Assembly (NCBI RefSeq): GCF_014534645.1
Contig: NZ_JACVQF010000200.1
Span: 248,001-312,000, forward strand
Source of the DNA: Streptomyces griseicoloratus
GTDB taxonomy: Bacteria > Actinomycetota > Actinomycetes > Streptomycetales > Streptomycetaceae
Reading direction: 5' to 3'
Length of the DNA: 64,000 bases
The notes under the pieces are model-generated. The model worked only from the letters and a program-made list of their open reading frames with translations. It ran no database searches and was not told the origin of the DNA. Shown here one piece after another: positions 42,461 to 50,902 of this stretch (position 1 is the first letter of the stretch; each line of letters opens with the position of its first letter). Position numbers and translations under genes: made by a program.

Positions 42461-44172
42461 TTCGCATGCTGCTGCGCGTGCTGGGCCGCGAGTACGCCCG
42501 GCCGCTGCGTCGCACCGTGGCCCTGATGACGACGACCGCGATCGCCGAGGGACTGTCCTACGCGCTGCTCGTACCGGTGCTGAACGCGCTGTTCGGGAGT
42601 ACGCCCGGGGATGCCTGGCCCTGGCTGGCCGCGTTCGGAGCCGCCGTCGCCGCCTACGCGGCGCTGCGGTACATCAGCGATCTGTCCGGTTTCCGCGTGG
42701 GGGCCGCGCTGCTGCGGGGTCTGTACCACCGTCTCGGCGATCATCTGGCCCGACTGCCCGTCGGGTGGTACGAGTCGGGTCGCGTCGGGGAGGTGTCCGT
42801 GCTGGCCAGCCGTGGCGTGCTGCAGGCGATGAGCGTGATCGCGCATCTGCTGGCACCCTTCGTCTCCGCCTGCGTCACTCCCCTGACGATCACCGTCGTG
42901 ATCCTGGCCTTCAACTGGCAGCTGGGACTGGCGGCGTTGGCCGCCGCCCCGGTCGTGGCGGCGATACAGATCCGGACGGCACGCTCGACGGCGGCGGGCG
43001 ACGCGGAACGCACCGAACGCGACCAGGAGGCCACCGCACGGGTCGTCGAATACCTGCAGGCCCAGCCGGTGCTGCGAGCCGGCGGCCGGACCGCCGAACG
43101 CTTCCGGTTGCTCGACGACTCGTTGCGGGACGTCGAGCGCGCGTCCCGGCGTTCGACCCGGTCGGCGCTGCCCGGCGTCCTGGGCTTGACGCTCACGGTG
43201 CAGGCGATGTTCACGGTGTTGCTGGTTCTCGGCACCCACCTGGCGCTCGGCGGGAGCATCGGCGCCGCGGAGACGTTGACGATCCTGGTGCTGGCCGCGC
43301 GCTGTGCCGATCCGCTGCTGTCGCTGTCGGACATCGGTGGCAGCCTGCGCGGTGCCCGCACCGTGCTGGCGGGGCTGGACACGGTGCTGCGCACCGAGCC
43401 GCTGCCGGAGGCTGCCGAACCGGTCCAGCCGGTGGGCCGCGACGTGCGGTTCGAGTCCGTCACCTTCCACCGCGGTGGGCGCACGGTGATCGACGACGTG
43501 TCGTTGTCCGTGCCCGAGGGACAGCGGCTGGCCGTGGTCGGGCCGTCGGGTGCCGGCAAGAGCACACTGCTGCAGTTGCTCGCACGCTTCCACGACGTGG
43601 ACACGGGCGCGGTGCGTGTGGGTGGCGTGGACGTACGCGCCATCGACCCGGAGGTGCTGATGGCGCAGATCGCCATCGTCTTCCAGGACGTCTGGCTCTT
43701 CGACGGGACGATCGAGGAGAACGTGCGCCTCGGCCGTCCCGATGCCGGCGCGGCCGAGGTGCGGGCGGCGGCGACCGCGGCGCGGCTGGACGAGGTGATC
43801 GAGCGACTGCCCGGCGGATGGGCGACGAACGTCGGCGAGGGCGGCGCACTGCTGTCGGGGGGTGAGCGCCAGCGCGTCTCGATCGCGCGAGCGCTGCTGA
43901 AGAATGCGCCCATCGTGCTGTTGGACGAGGTGACCTCCGCTCTGGACCCGGTGAACGAGGCGGCCGTCCACGAGGGCATCGAGCGGCTGATGGCCGGACG
44001 GACGGTGGTGATGGTCGCGCATCGGATGCGGACCGTCCGACGCGCCGACCGCGTCGTCTTCCTGGACGGCGGCCGGATCGTGGAGGACGGCAGCCACGAC
44101 GAACTGCTCCAGGCCGGTGGCCGCTACGCCGAGTACTGGGACCTCTCCCTGACACCGGCGGCGAGTGACTGA
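42457..44172 (+). CDS. ABC half-transporter, IrtB/YbtQ-like
   Basis: 571 residues. Transmembrane part about 15-300; ATPase with Walker A GPSGAGKST at 362-370, signature LLSGGERQRVSIARALL, Walker B IVLLDEVTSALDP and H-loop AHRMRTV. It overlaps the first half-transporter by ATGA, so the pair is translationally coupled and forms the heterodimer. The glutamate after Walker B is present (DE), so this site should hydrolyse ATP. Context (AraC, hydrolase) suggests siderophore or small-metabolite transport; direction cannot be shown from sequence. Confidence 0.9.
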   Translation: MIRMLLRVLGREYARPLRRTVALMTTTAIAEGLSYALLVPVLNALFGSTPGDAWPWLAAFGAAVAAYAALRYISDLSGFRVGAALLRGLYHRLGDHLARLPVGWYESGRVGEVSVLASRGVLQAMSVIAHLLAPFVSACVTPLTITVVILAFNWQLGLAALAAAPVVAAIQIRTARSTAAGDAERTERDQEATARVVEYLQAQPVLRAGGRTAERFRLLDDSLRDVERASRRSTRSALPGVLGLTLTVQAMFTVLLVLGTHLALGGSIGAAETLTILVLAARCADPLLSLSDIGGSLRGARTVLAGLDTVLRTEPLPEAAEPVQPVGRDVRFESVTFHRGGRTVIDDVSLSVPEGQRLAVVGPSGAGKSTLLQLLARFHDVDTGAVRVGGVDVRAIDPEVLMAQIAIVFQDVWLFDGTIEENVRLGRPDAGAAEVRAAATAARLDEVIERLPGGWATNVGEGGALLSGGERQRVSIARALLKNAPIVLLDEVTSALDPVNEAAVHEGIERLMAGRTVVMVAHRMRTVRRADRVVFLDGGRIVEDGSHDELLQAGGRYAEYWDLSLTPAASD

Positions 44173-44199
44173 GCCGGTGTCCTGATCCGGTGCCGCTGC

Positions 44200-44219
44200 C
44201 GTCCGCCGTACGGCGGACG
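44200..44219 (+). terminator. 20-bp perfect palindrome after the ABC operon
   Basis: The sequence around the central TA is self-complementary over 20 bases, 27 bases after the stop of the second half-transporter. It is the likely operon terminator. It could also be a binding site for the next gene, which starts 40 bases later. Confidence 0.5.
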
Positions 44220-44259
44220 CCACGAGCGGCCGGTCGGCCCACAGGTGACAGTGAGAACC

Positions 44260-45186
44260 ATGAACCGTCACCGACGTCCGCCCCGCCGGGCCCCGTGGAT
44301 CGCCGGCGGCGCCGCCGTGCTGGTCCTCGGCGGCCTCGGCGTGTGGACGTTGGTCGCCCCGGACGGCGAAGAGCCCGCCCCGATACCGTCGCCCTCGACC
44401 GACCTGTCGCTGCCGACGTTGGCCCCGCTACCGCCCCTGTCCCTTTCGCCGACCGCGTCAAGTACGGCACACCCCAGGCCGACCCGCACTCCCCTGGAGC
44501 CCCCGCAGCCTGAAACGCCCGGTCACCGGCAACCGGCGCCGCCGAGCGATCGTCCGCCGCGCCCCCGGACGCCACCCGCTCCGCCGGCCGCGCGGACGCC
44601 CGGGACGACACCCGAACGTCCCGCTCCCACCAGGACGGCGCCCGAACGTCCCGCGGCCACGAAGACGGCACCCGAACGTCTTTCTGCCACCAAGACGACG
44701 CCAAGACATCCCACTGCCACCAAGAGGACGCCCGAACCGGCACCGAGACCGCCCCACGCCCGCGCCACGACCACACCACCCGTGCTGCGGCCGCCCAGAA
44801 CCACGCCCGAACCCCACCCACCGCCCAAGGCGACTCCCAAACCACCCACACACACCAAGAAGGCACCCGAACCGGCACCGTCACGGTCTCGTGCGCCGGA
44901 CAAGCGGATGCCGACGGCGACGCCGACGCCGACGCCGACCCCGAGGTTCACCTCGACCCCTGTGCCGGAACCGAGCAGCAGCGGACCGGCGACCACGACG
45001 TGGTACACGTCGTCGGCCGCGGTGGCCGCCGCTCGGCGGATGGCTGCCGCGAAGGTGGTGGGTGACCCGGCCTGCTCGATGGCGGCCGTCGGCCGGCCTG
45101 ACCCGGACCTGATTCCACGGGCCGCTCGTATCGGCGTCGGAACGAGCGGAGCGTACACCTGCCTCATCGCCCCTTCGGAGCGATGA
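44260..45186 (+). CDS. Membrane-anchored Pro/Thr-rich extracytoplasmic protein
   Basis: 308 residues. A basic N-terminus (MNRHRRPPRRAP) and one hydrophobic helix (about 14-36, IAGGAAVLVLGGLGVWTLV) form a signal anchor. About 190 residues very rich in Pro, Thr and Ala follow, probably an extended wall-spanning stalk. Four tandem 10-residue units of the type TxPERPxATK are encoded at 44605-44724. The last 70 residues (AAVAAARRMAAAKVVGDPACSM...SGAYTCLIAP) form a small domain with two cysteines. Such proline-rich proteins occur at the actinobacterial envelope; function unknown. GTG 44245 is an alternative start. Confidence 0.65.
   Translation: MNRHRRPPRRAPWIAGGAAVLVLGGLGVWTLVAPDGEEPAPIPSPSTDLSLPTLAPLPPLSLSPTASSTAHPRPTRTPLEPPQPETPGHRQPAPPSDRPPRPRTPPAPPAARTPGTTPERPAPTRTAPERPAATKTAPERLSATKTTPRHPTATKRTPEPAPRPPHARATTTPPVLRPPRTTPEPHPPPKATPKPPTHTKKAPEPAPSRSRAPDKRMPTATPTPTPTPRFTSTPVPEPSSSGPATTTWYTSSAAVAAARRMAAAKVVGDPACSMAAVGRPDPDLIPRAARIGVGTSGAYTCLIAPSER
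44605..44724 (+). repeat. Four 30-bp in-frame tandem repeats
   Basis: Four consecutive 30-base units encode TTPERPAPTR, TAPERPAATK, TAPERLSATK and TTPRHPTATK. The third and fourth have diverged most. Unit length is a multiple of three, so copy-number change would keep the frame and only alter stalk length. Confidence 0.85.
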
Positions 45187-45206
45187 TGGAGGGGAGGTGC
45201 TGAACG

Positions 45207-45626
45207 ATGGCGCGCATACTCGTCGCCGGTGATCAACTGGTCGTACGCCTGGTGTGGTGGGAACGGGCCGCCGCCCGCCGGAGCGGTGTGCGTGTGCCGC
45301 TGGCGGCGGTGCGCCGGGTGACGGTCGAACCCGACTGGTGGCGCGCCCTGCGGGGAACCCAGCAGCGCGGCATCACCGTTCCCGGCGCCGTGTGCCTCGG
45401 GGTGCGCGGCCATCAGGCCGGTGAGGACTTCGTCGCCGTACGGCCCGGCAGACCCGTGGTGTGCGTCGAACTCCGGGCCTCCGCTCCCTTCCGGCTCCTC
45501 GCCGTCTCATCTCGCTCCGCTGCGGAGGCCGATGCTACGGCGCGGAGGCTCCGTGGGGCGGCACCGGAGATCGACACGTCCACGCCGTGGCGGCAGCCCC
45601 TCCCCGTGCCCGGCGAATCGGAGTGA
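45207..45626 (+). CDS. Hypothetical small beta-rich protein
   Basis: 139 residues from ATG 45207 with GGAGGTG upstream. The pattern LVVRLVWWERAAARRSGVRVPLAAVRRVTVEPDWWRAL, alternating hydrophobic strands and ending in PVVCVELR and a helix SAAEADATARRLRGA, resembles a bacterial PH-like fold. No membrane helix. Close to the Pro-rich gene (20 bases) and probably co-transcribed. Family not identified with certainty. Confidence 0.6.
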   Translation: MARILVAGDQLVVRLVWWERAAARRSGVRVPLAAVRRVTVEPDWWRALRGTQQRGITVPGAVCLGVRGHQAGEDFVAVRPGRPVVCVELRASAPFRLLAVSSRSAAEADATARRLRGAAPEIDTSTPWRQPLPVPGESE

Positions 45627-45639
45627 GCGCGGCCCGGTC

Positions 45640-45993
45640 TCATCGCGCGCAACCGACGTCCAGCACTTCGACCACGTCACCGTGAGTGGTGTACACCAGC
45701 CAGCACCAGTCACCGAACGCCGCGGCCAGGTCGGAGACCTGCGCTGCCGGCACCGTCGCCACGGTGTCGATGAGGGTGATGATCTCCTCGTGCATGGCGT
45801 CCGGGACGTCGAACAGCACGCTGGCAGCCAATTGACGCAGTTCGATCTTCACGTCGCCCCCAAACGGCAGGAGCGGCACTCCGGCGAAGCTGTGCACCCC
45901 GGTGGGCCCATGAATGACTGCGCCGGAGTTCCCTCGACCAAGATAAGTCGACCAGCCGTCCTCCGGGCGAAGTCCGTGATATTCGCCTGACAC
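45640..45993 (-). CDS. Hypothetical protein
   Basis: 117 residues from GTG 45993. It has a Gly-rich start, a middle segment VPLLPFGGDVKIELRQLAASVLFDVPD and a helix ITLIDTVATVPAAQVSDLAAAFGDWCWLVY. No signal peptide. I do not recognise it, and the ribosome site is weak. It converges with the preceding gene with 13 bases between stops. Codon use is somewhat less GC-biased than its neighbours, especially near the start. Confidence 0.5.
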   Translation of the reverse strand: MSGEYHGLRPEDGWSTYLGRGNSGAVIHGPTGVHSFAGVPLLPFGGDVKIELRQLAASVLFDVPDAMHEEIITLIDTVATVPAAQVSDLAAAFGDWCWLVYTTHGDVVEVLDVGCAR

Positions 45994-46106
45994 ATTCTGC
46001 CGGAGCCGTTCGCCACCGGCAGAGTTGTGTCCGCCCTCCCTCCCAACGACCTTCCGTCGGCGCTCCGTTGAGCTACTGACGGCCCGTGGAAGCCCGCTCC
46101 CGACAG

Positions 46107-46131
46107 ACTTTGAACTTATTCATGACAAAGT
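46107..46131. promoter_or_regulatory. ACTTTG-N13-CAAAGT operator candidate in AT-rich promoter
   Basis: Perfect 6-bp arms surround an AT-rich centre about 135 bases before the secreted-protein ATG. The segment is one of the most AT-rich in the window. It may bind a sugar-responsive regulator controlling the gene at 46267; which one is unknown. Confidence 0.45.
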
Positions 46132-46266
46132 ATGGACGCGCCCGTGAGAAGTCCCTAGCGTATCGGCGAAAGCGCAGGAGTACTCGCCTCCCCGCGCACC
46201 CGCGGAGAGGCGCGCAGCTCGACCGGAGTGCGATCCGGCGGCCTCCGGTCCCGTTCTGGAGGACCG

Positions 46267-49200
46267 ATGCATCAACGGCTGTTCCAGCGTGCCCGAAGAC
46301 GGCTCACCCCCCTGCTCGTCGGAGCCTTCCTCGCCGGGGGCGTGTGGGCGGCGCCGCCGTCCGCCGCGGCCCCCGACGACATCCCGCCCCAGGAACCCGG
46401 CGTCACCCTGCGGGTCTTCGACACCCAGGTGCCGCTCAGCAAGCTGTGCACGCTCAAGCCGGGCCAGACGCCCAACCACGACAAGCTGATGCCGACCGTC
46501 GACTGGTCCACGGCCGGCGACTTCGGCGGCTTCGCCGACAACTTCGTCGCCGAGGTCTCCGGCTACCTCGTCGTCCCCGAAGACGGGACGTACACCTTCC
46601 GCCTCACCAGCGACGACGGCTCACGGCTCACCGTCGACGACCGCACGGTCATCGATCACGACGGACTGCACGCAGCGGAACCCAAGGACGGCACCGTCCA
46701 ACTCACCGCCGGACGGCACCCGTTCCGCATCGACTACTTCGAGCGGGGCGGCGAGCAGCGCCTCTCGCTCGCCTGGCGGCCGCCGGGCGCGGACGCCTTC
46801 GGCATCGTGCCGAGCGAGGCCCTGAGCACCGACGCCGGTGTCGTCCGGGTCACCGCTCCGGGACGCAAGGAGTGCGAGGGCGGAGCGGACAGCCCGGGCG
46901 ACGGCCTGCCGCTGACCGGCGTGCGCCCCGATCTCGACCTCACCGACCTGCGCCCGGACGGCTTCGAGCCCCAGGTCACCGGCATGGACTGGCTGCCCGA
47001 CGGACGCCTGGCGATCAGCACCTGGGGCGGGTCCCAGACCACGGCGGGTGAGGTGTACCTCCTGGACCACGTCACCGGAGACACCAGTCGCGAAAAGGTG
47101 ACGGTGAAGAAGGTGGCGAGCGGGCTGCGCGAGCCGATGGGCATCAAGTACGTCGACGGTTCGCTCTACGTCTCGCAGAAGCACGAGCTGACCGAACTCG
47201 TCGACAAGAACCGGGACTTCGTCACCGACGAGTACCGTACGGTCGCCACCTGGCCGTACAGCGGCAACTTCCACGAGTTCGCCTTCGGGCTGCTCTACCG
47301 GGACGGCCACTTCTACGTGAACCTGTCCGTCGCCATCAACTACGGCGGCGCGACCACCACTCCGCAGCCGGCGCCGGGCCGCGGCACCACGTACAAGATC
47401 AACAAGAAGACGGGCAGGATCCACCCGGTCGCGGGCGGCCTGCGCACCCCGAACGGCATCGGCTGGGGCCCCGGCGGCACCATCTTCACCACCGACAACC
47501 AAGGGGGCTGGCTGCCCGCCTCGAAGCTCGTCCAGATCAAGCAGGACCGCTTCTTCAACCACTACACCGAGCCGGCGGGCCCGTTCGACGACCGTTCCGT
47601 CACCCAGCCGGTGCTGTGGCTGCCCCAGAACGAGATCGCCAACTCCCCCAGCACACCGCTGTACTTGACCAAGGGACGCTTCGCCGGACAGATGCTGCTC
47701 GGGGACGTCACCTACGGCGGACTCCAGCGCGCGTACCTGGAGAAGGTCAAGGGGCAGTACCAGGGCGCCGTGTTCCGCTACACGCAGGGACTCGAAGCCG
47801 GCGTCAACCGGATCACCATGGGCCCCGACGGCGCGATCTACGCGGGCGGCCTCGGCGCCGACGGCAACTGGGGCCAGGAAGGCAAGCTGAAGTTCGGGCT
47901 GCAGAAGCTCACGCCGAACGGCGGCAACACCTTCGACATCAAGGAGATGCGGGCCGTCCCCGGCGGCTTCGACCTTGAGTACACCCAGCCGCTGTCGCAG
48001 GCCACCGCGGAGCAACTGGCCTCCCGCTACCAGGCCGAGCAGTGGCGCTACACCCCGACGCGGGACTACGGAGGGCCGAAGATCGCGGAGGAGCGGCTCG
48101 CCGTTCGCTCGGCGACGCTCGCCGACGACGGGCGCACGGTCCGGCTGCGCCTCGACGGGCTCGAGCCCGGCCGCGTCGTGCACCTGCGTTCACCGCGGCC
48201 GTTCGCGTCCGCGTCCGGCGAGGCGCTGTGGAGCACCGAGGCCTGGTACACGCTCAACGCGCTGCCGGGGAAGCAGCCCCCGCCCGCCACGCTGTACGAG
48301 GCCGAGGAGGCGCGGCTCACCGGGACGGCCGGTGTCAACACCGACCACTCGGGCTACTCGGGCAGCGGCTTCGTCGACCGCTACAACACCGAGGGCAAGG
48401 TCGCGACGACCTTCGACGTGACCGTCCCCGAGGCCGGCGACTACGACGTCAACCTGCGCTACTCCAACGGGCCCAATCCCTACCAGGGCACCAAGTCCCT
48501 GTCGCTGTACGTCAACGGGGAGAAGCTGAGACAGACGAAACTCGCCTCGACCGGCACGTGGGAAGCCTGGTCGACGCAGACCGAGCGCGTGACTCTGCGC
48601 GAGGGGACGAACACCATCGCGTACCGGTACGATCCGGGCGACTCCGGCCACGTCAATCTCGACCTGATCACCGTGCGCCCGCACGGCACCGCCGTCGCCC
48701 TCTTCGACGGCACCGCCGGTTCCCAGGAGCAGTGGCAGCACACGGACGGACGGCCGGTCGAGTGGCCGCTCACCGCCGAGGAGTCCATGGAGGTGTGCTG
48801 CGGTGACATCCGCACCAAGGACGCCTACCAGGACTTCAAGCTGCACGTGGAGTTCCGGGTCCCGCTCCTGCCCGACGACGTGACCGGCCAGGATCGGGGC
48901 AACAGCGGAATCTATCTCCAGGACCGGTACGAGCTGCAGATCCTCGATTCGTACGGTGACCCGACGCTCGACACGAACGAGGCCGGGGCGATCTACCTGA
49001 AGAAGGCTCCGGACGTCAATGCGGCCACGGCGCCGGAGACCTGGCAGACGTACGACATCACCTTCCGCGCGGCGCGATTCGACGACAGCGGCAACAAGAC
49101 CGCCGATGCGCGGGTGACCGTGGTGTGGAACGGCCGGAAGATCCACGACGACGTCGTGATCGACGGCCCGACCGGCGCGGGCGCGCCCGAGGGCCCGTCG

Positions 49201-49275
49201 GCCGGGGCCATCCGCCTCCAGGACCACGGGAACAAGGTCCGGTTCCGTGACATCCGGGTGCAGCCGCTGAGCTGA
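46267..49275 (+). CDS. Secreted PA14, sorbosone-dehydrogenase-like propeller, CBM and DUF1080 protein
   Basis: 1002 residues from ATG 46267 (GGAGG upstream). Signal peptide 1-34 with an AxA-type end (PSAAAP). A PA14 lectin-like domain follows at about 55-170 (YLVVPEDGTYTFRLTSDDGSRLTVDD). A six-bladed propeller like glucose/sorbosone dehydrogenases spans about 195-590 (GLRTPNGIGWGPGG, MGPDGAIYAGG). A CBM6/35-type domain is at about 675-800 (YEAEEARLTGTAGV, GYSGSGFVDRYN). DUF1080, the 3-keto-disaccharide hydrolase fold, ends it (about 808-1000; GNSGIYLQDRYELQILDSYG). It is likely an extracellular enzyme on plant or fungal saccharides, possibly cleaving 3-keto-glycosides. Single-gene unit with an AT-rich promoter. 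Confidence 0.88.
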   Translation: MHQRLFQRARRRLTPLLVGAFLAGGVWAAPPSAAAPDDIPPQEPGVTLRVFDTQVPLSKLCTLKPGQTPNHDKLMPTVDWSTAGDFGGFADNFVAEVSGYLVVPEDGTYTFRLTSDDGSRLTVDDRTVIDHDGLHAAEPKDGTVQLTAGRHPFRIDYFERGGEQRLSLAWRPPGADAFGIVPSEALSTDAGVVRVTAPGRKECEGGADSPGDGLPLTGVRPDLDLTDLRPDGFEPQVTGMDWLPDGRLAISTWGGSQTTAGEVYLLDHVTGDTSREKVTVKKVASGLREPMGIKYVDGSLYVSQKHELTELVDKNRDFVTDEYRTVATWPYSGNFHEFAFGLLYRDGHFYVNLSVAINYGGATTTPQPAPGRGTTYKINKKTGRIHPVAGGLRTPNGIGWGPGGTIFTTDNQGGWLPASKLVQIKQDRFFNHYTEPAGPFDDRSVTQPVLWLPQNEIANSPSTPLYLTKGRFAGQMLLGDVTYGGLQRAYLEKVKGQYQGAVFRYTQGLEAGVNRITMGPDGAIYAGGLGADGNWGQEGKLKFGLQKLTPNGGNTFDIKEMRAVPGGFDLEYTQPLSQATAEQLASRYQAEQWRYTPTRDYGGPKIAEERLAVRSATLADDGRTVRLRLDGLEPGRVVHLRSPRPFASASGEALWSTEAWYTLNALPGKQPPPATLYEAEEARLTGTAGVNTDHSGYSGSGFVDRYNTEGKVATTFDVTVPEAGDYDVNLRYSNGPNPYQGTKSLSLYVNGEKLRQTKLASTGTWEAWSTQTERVTLREGTNTIAYRYDPGDSGHVNLDLITVRPHGTAVALFDGTAGSQEQWQHTDGRPVEWPLTAEESMEVCCGDIRTKDAYQDFKLHVEFRVPLLPDDVTGQDRGNSGIYLQDRYELQILDSYGDPTLDTNEAGAIYLKKAPDVNAATAPETWQTYDITFRAARFDDSGNKTADARVTVVWNGRKIHDDVVIDGPTGAGAPEGPSAGAIRLQDHGNKVRFRDIRVQPLS

Positions 49276-49284
49276 GCCCGGCGG

Positions 49285-49338
49285 ACGGTTTCCGGGAAAA
49301 CCGTGGGCGCGTCTACGGCACTGTAGGCGCGCCCACGG
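49285..49338. terminator. Two overlapping hairpins between convergent genes
   Basis: Hairpin one pairs ACGGTTT (49285-49291) with AAACCGT (49298-49304). Hairpin two pairs 16-base arms 49301-49316 and 49323-49338 with one G-T wobble and a six-base loop. They share 49301-49304 and so exclude each other. It is a strong bidirectional terminator for the secreted-protein gene and the small minus-strand gene. Confidence 0.75.
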
Positions 49339-49359
49339 AGGTCATCGGCGTGACAGGGG

Positions 49360-49548
49360 TCACATGTCCGCGGCGTCGTCCTGCCGGACGTCGGCGAACT
49401 CCCACCAGGCGAGAGGCAGCCAGTCGCCGTTGACGAAACCGTCGACGGAGCCACCGGTGCCGCGGATGGCGACACGGGTCCCCACCGGATACGTGGTCCC
49501 GGACAGGCCCGGTACCGGGACGAGCAGTGTGCCGAGACGTCGCGACAA
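49360..49548 (-). CDS. Small hypothetical protein (62 aa)
   Basis: TTG 49548 has GGAAGGTG seven bases upstream; ATG 49614 or 49611 in the same frame is possible (about 84 residues). The peptide has LLVPVPGLSGTTYPVGTRVAIRGTGGSVDGFVNGDWLPLAWWEFADV, a compact SH3-like beta pattern with conserved-looking Gly and Trp residues, and an acidic tail. I do not recognise a named family. The reading frame and ribosome site support it moderately. Confidence 0.45.
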   Translation of the reverse strand: MSRRLGTLLVPVPGLSGTTYPVGTRVAIRGTGGSVDGFVNGDWLPLAWWEFADVRQDDAADM

Positions 49549-49701
49549 GATTCTGCACCTTCCGGAATGCGTGTGACAGGACCCCAGCGGCCCTGGTGCA
49601 AATCCTCTCATCATGGACGAGTCTGGAGTATGAGGTGCAACACAGAAAACTGCTGTACCCGACTGTGAGCGATCAGGCACGTCTAGTGGAGGTGCTGGAG
49701 C

Positions 49702-50847
49702 ATGAGGGCCGTCGTGTACAAGGGACCGTTCGAAGTGGCGGTCGAGCAAGTGGAGGATCCCCGGATCCAGCACCCGAGCGATGTGATCGTCCGTGTCACG
49801 TCCACCGCCATCTGCGGCTCCGACCTGCACATGTACGAGGGACGCACCGCCGCCGAGCCGGGCATCGTGTTCGGCCACGAGAACCTCGGAGTCATCGAGG
49901 AGACCGGTGACGGTGTGACGTCGCTCAGCCGCGGGGACCGGGTCGTCATGCCCTTCAACGTCGCCTGCGGCTTCTGCAAGAACTGCACGGCGGGTTACAC
50001 GGGGTTCTGTCTGACGGTGAACCCGGGGTTCGCCGGCGGTGCCTACGGTTATGTGGCGATGGGCCCGTTCACCGGCGGCCAGGCCGAGTACGTACGGGTG
50101 CCGTACGCCGACTTCAACTGCCTGAAGCTGCCCGAGGGCACCGAGATGGAGACCGACTTCGTCCTGCTCGCCGACATCTTCCCGACCGGCTACCACGGCA
50201 ACGAGCTGGCGGACGTACGGCCCGGTGAGAGCGTCGCCGTGTACGGCGGCGGCCCGGTCGGTCTGATGGCGGCCTACTCGGCGATGCTGCGCGGTGCGAG
50301 CAAGGTGTTCGTGGTGGACCGGGTGGCCGAGCGCCTGCAGAAGGCCGCGGAGATCGGTGCCGTGCCCATCGACTTCACCGCGGGCAACGCGGCGGAGCAG
50401 ATCAAGGAGCAGACCGCGGGCCAGGGCACGGACAAGGGCATCGACGCCGTCGGCTACCAGGCGCAGGCCCAGGCACGCGGTGAGGATCGCGAGGAGCCGG
50501 CGACCGTCCTGAACTCGCTCGTCGAGACGGTACGGCCGACGGGCGCCCTCGGCGTGCCGGGGCTGTACGTCCCGAGTGATCCCGGCGGACCGGACGAGCA
50601 GGCCAGGCAGGGCATGCTGGTGGTCGCCATCGGCCGTCTCTTCGAGAAGGGACTGCGCATGGGCACCGGGCAGTGCAACGTCAAGCGGTACAACCGTCAG
50701 CTCCGGGACCTGATCATCGAGGGCCGTGCGAAGCCCAGCTTCGTCGTGTCGCACGAGCTGCCCCTCGACCAGGCTCCGACGGCGTACGAGAAGTTCGACA
50801 AGCGGGTCGAGGGCTACACCAAGGTCGTACTCCACCCGCACGCATGA
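49702..50847 (+). CDS. Zinc-dependent alcohol dehydrogenase, glutathione-independent formaldehyde dehydrogenase-like
   Basis: 381 residues. Catalytic zinc ligands are Cys38 and the His59-Glu60 pair. The structural zinc lobe is Cys89, Cys92, Cys95 and Cys103. The Rossmann loop VAVYGGGPVGLMAA binds NAD. The long insert after the nucleotide domain (GYQAQAQARGEDREEPATVLNSLVETVRPTG) is typical of the Pseudomonas FdhA-type formaldehyde dismutase/dehydrogenase branch. It would oxidise formaldehyde or related aldehydes. It begins a run of stress-type genes in the same direction. Confidence 0.9.
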   Translation: MRAVVYKGPFEVAVEQVEDPRIQHPSDVIVRVTSTAICGSDLHMYEGRTAAEPGIVFGHENLGVIEETGDGVTSLSRGDRVVMPFNVACGFCKNCTAGYTGFCLTVNPGFAGGAYGYVAMGPFTGGQAEYVRVPYADFNCLKLPEGTEMETDFVLLADIFPTGYHGNELADVRPGESVAVYGGGPVGLMAAYSAMLRGASKVFVVDRVAERLQKAAEIGAVPIDFTAGNAAEQIKEQTAGQGTDKGIDAVGYQAQAQARGEDREEPATVLNSLVETVRPTGALGVPGLYVPSDPGGPDEQARQGMLVVAIGRLFEKGLRMGTGQCNVKRYNRQLRDLIIEGRAKPSFVVSHELPLDQAPTAYEKFDKRVEGYTKVVLHPHA

Positions 50848-50902
50848 CGCCATGGCCCCGGCGCGGATGCGGCACGGGCGCTGAGGCAGGCCGGAGGCGG
50901 AC

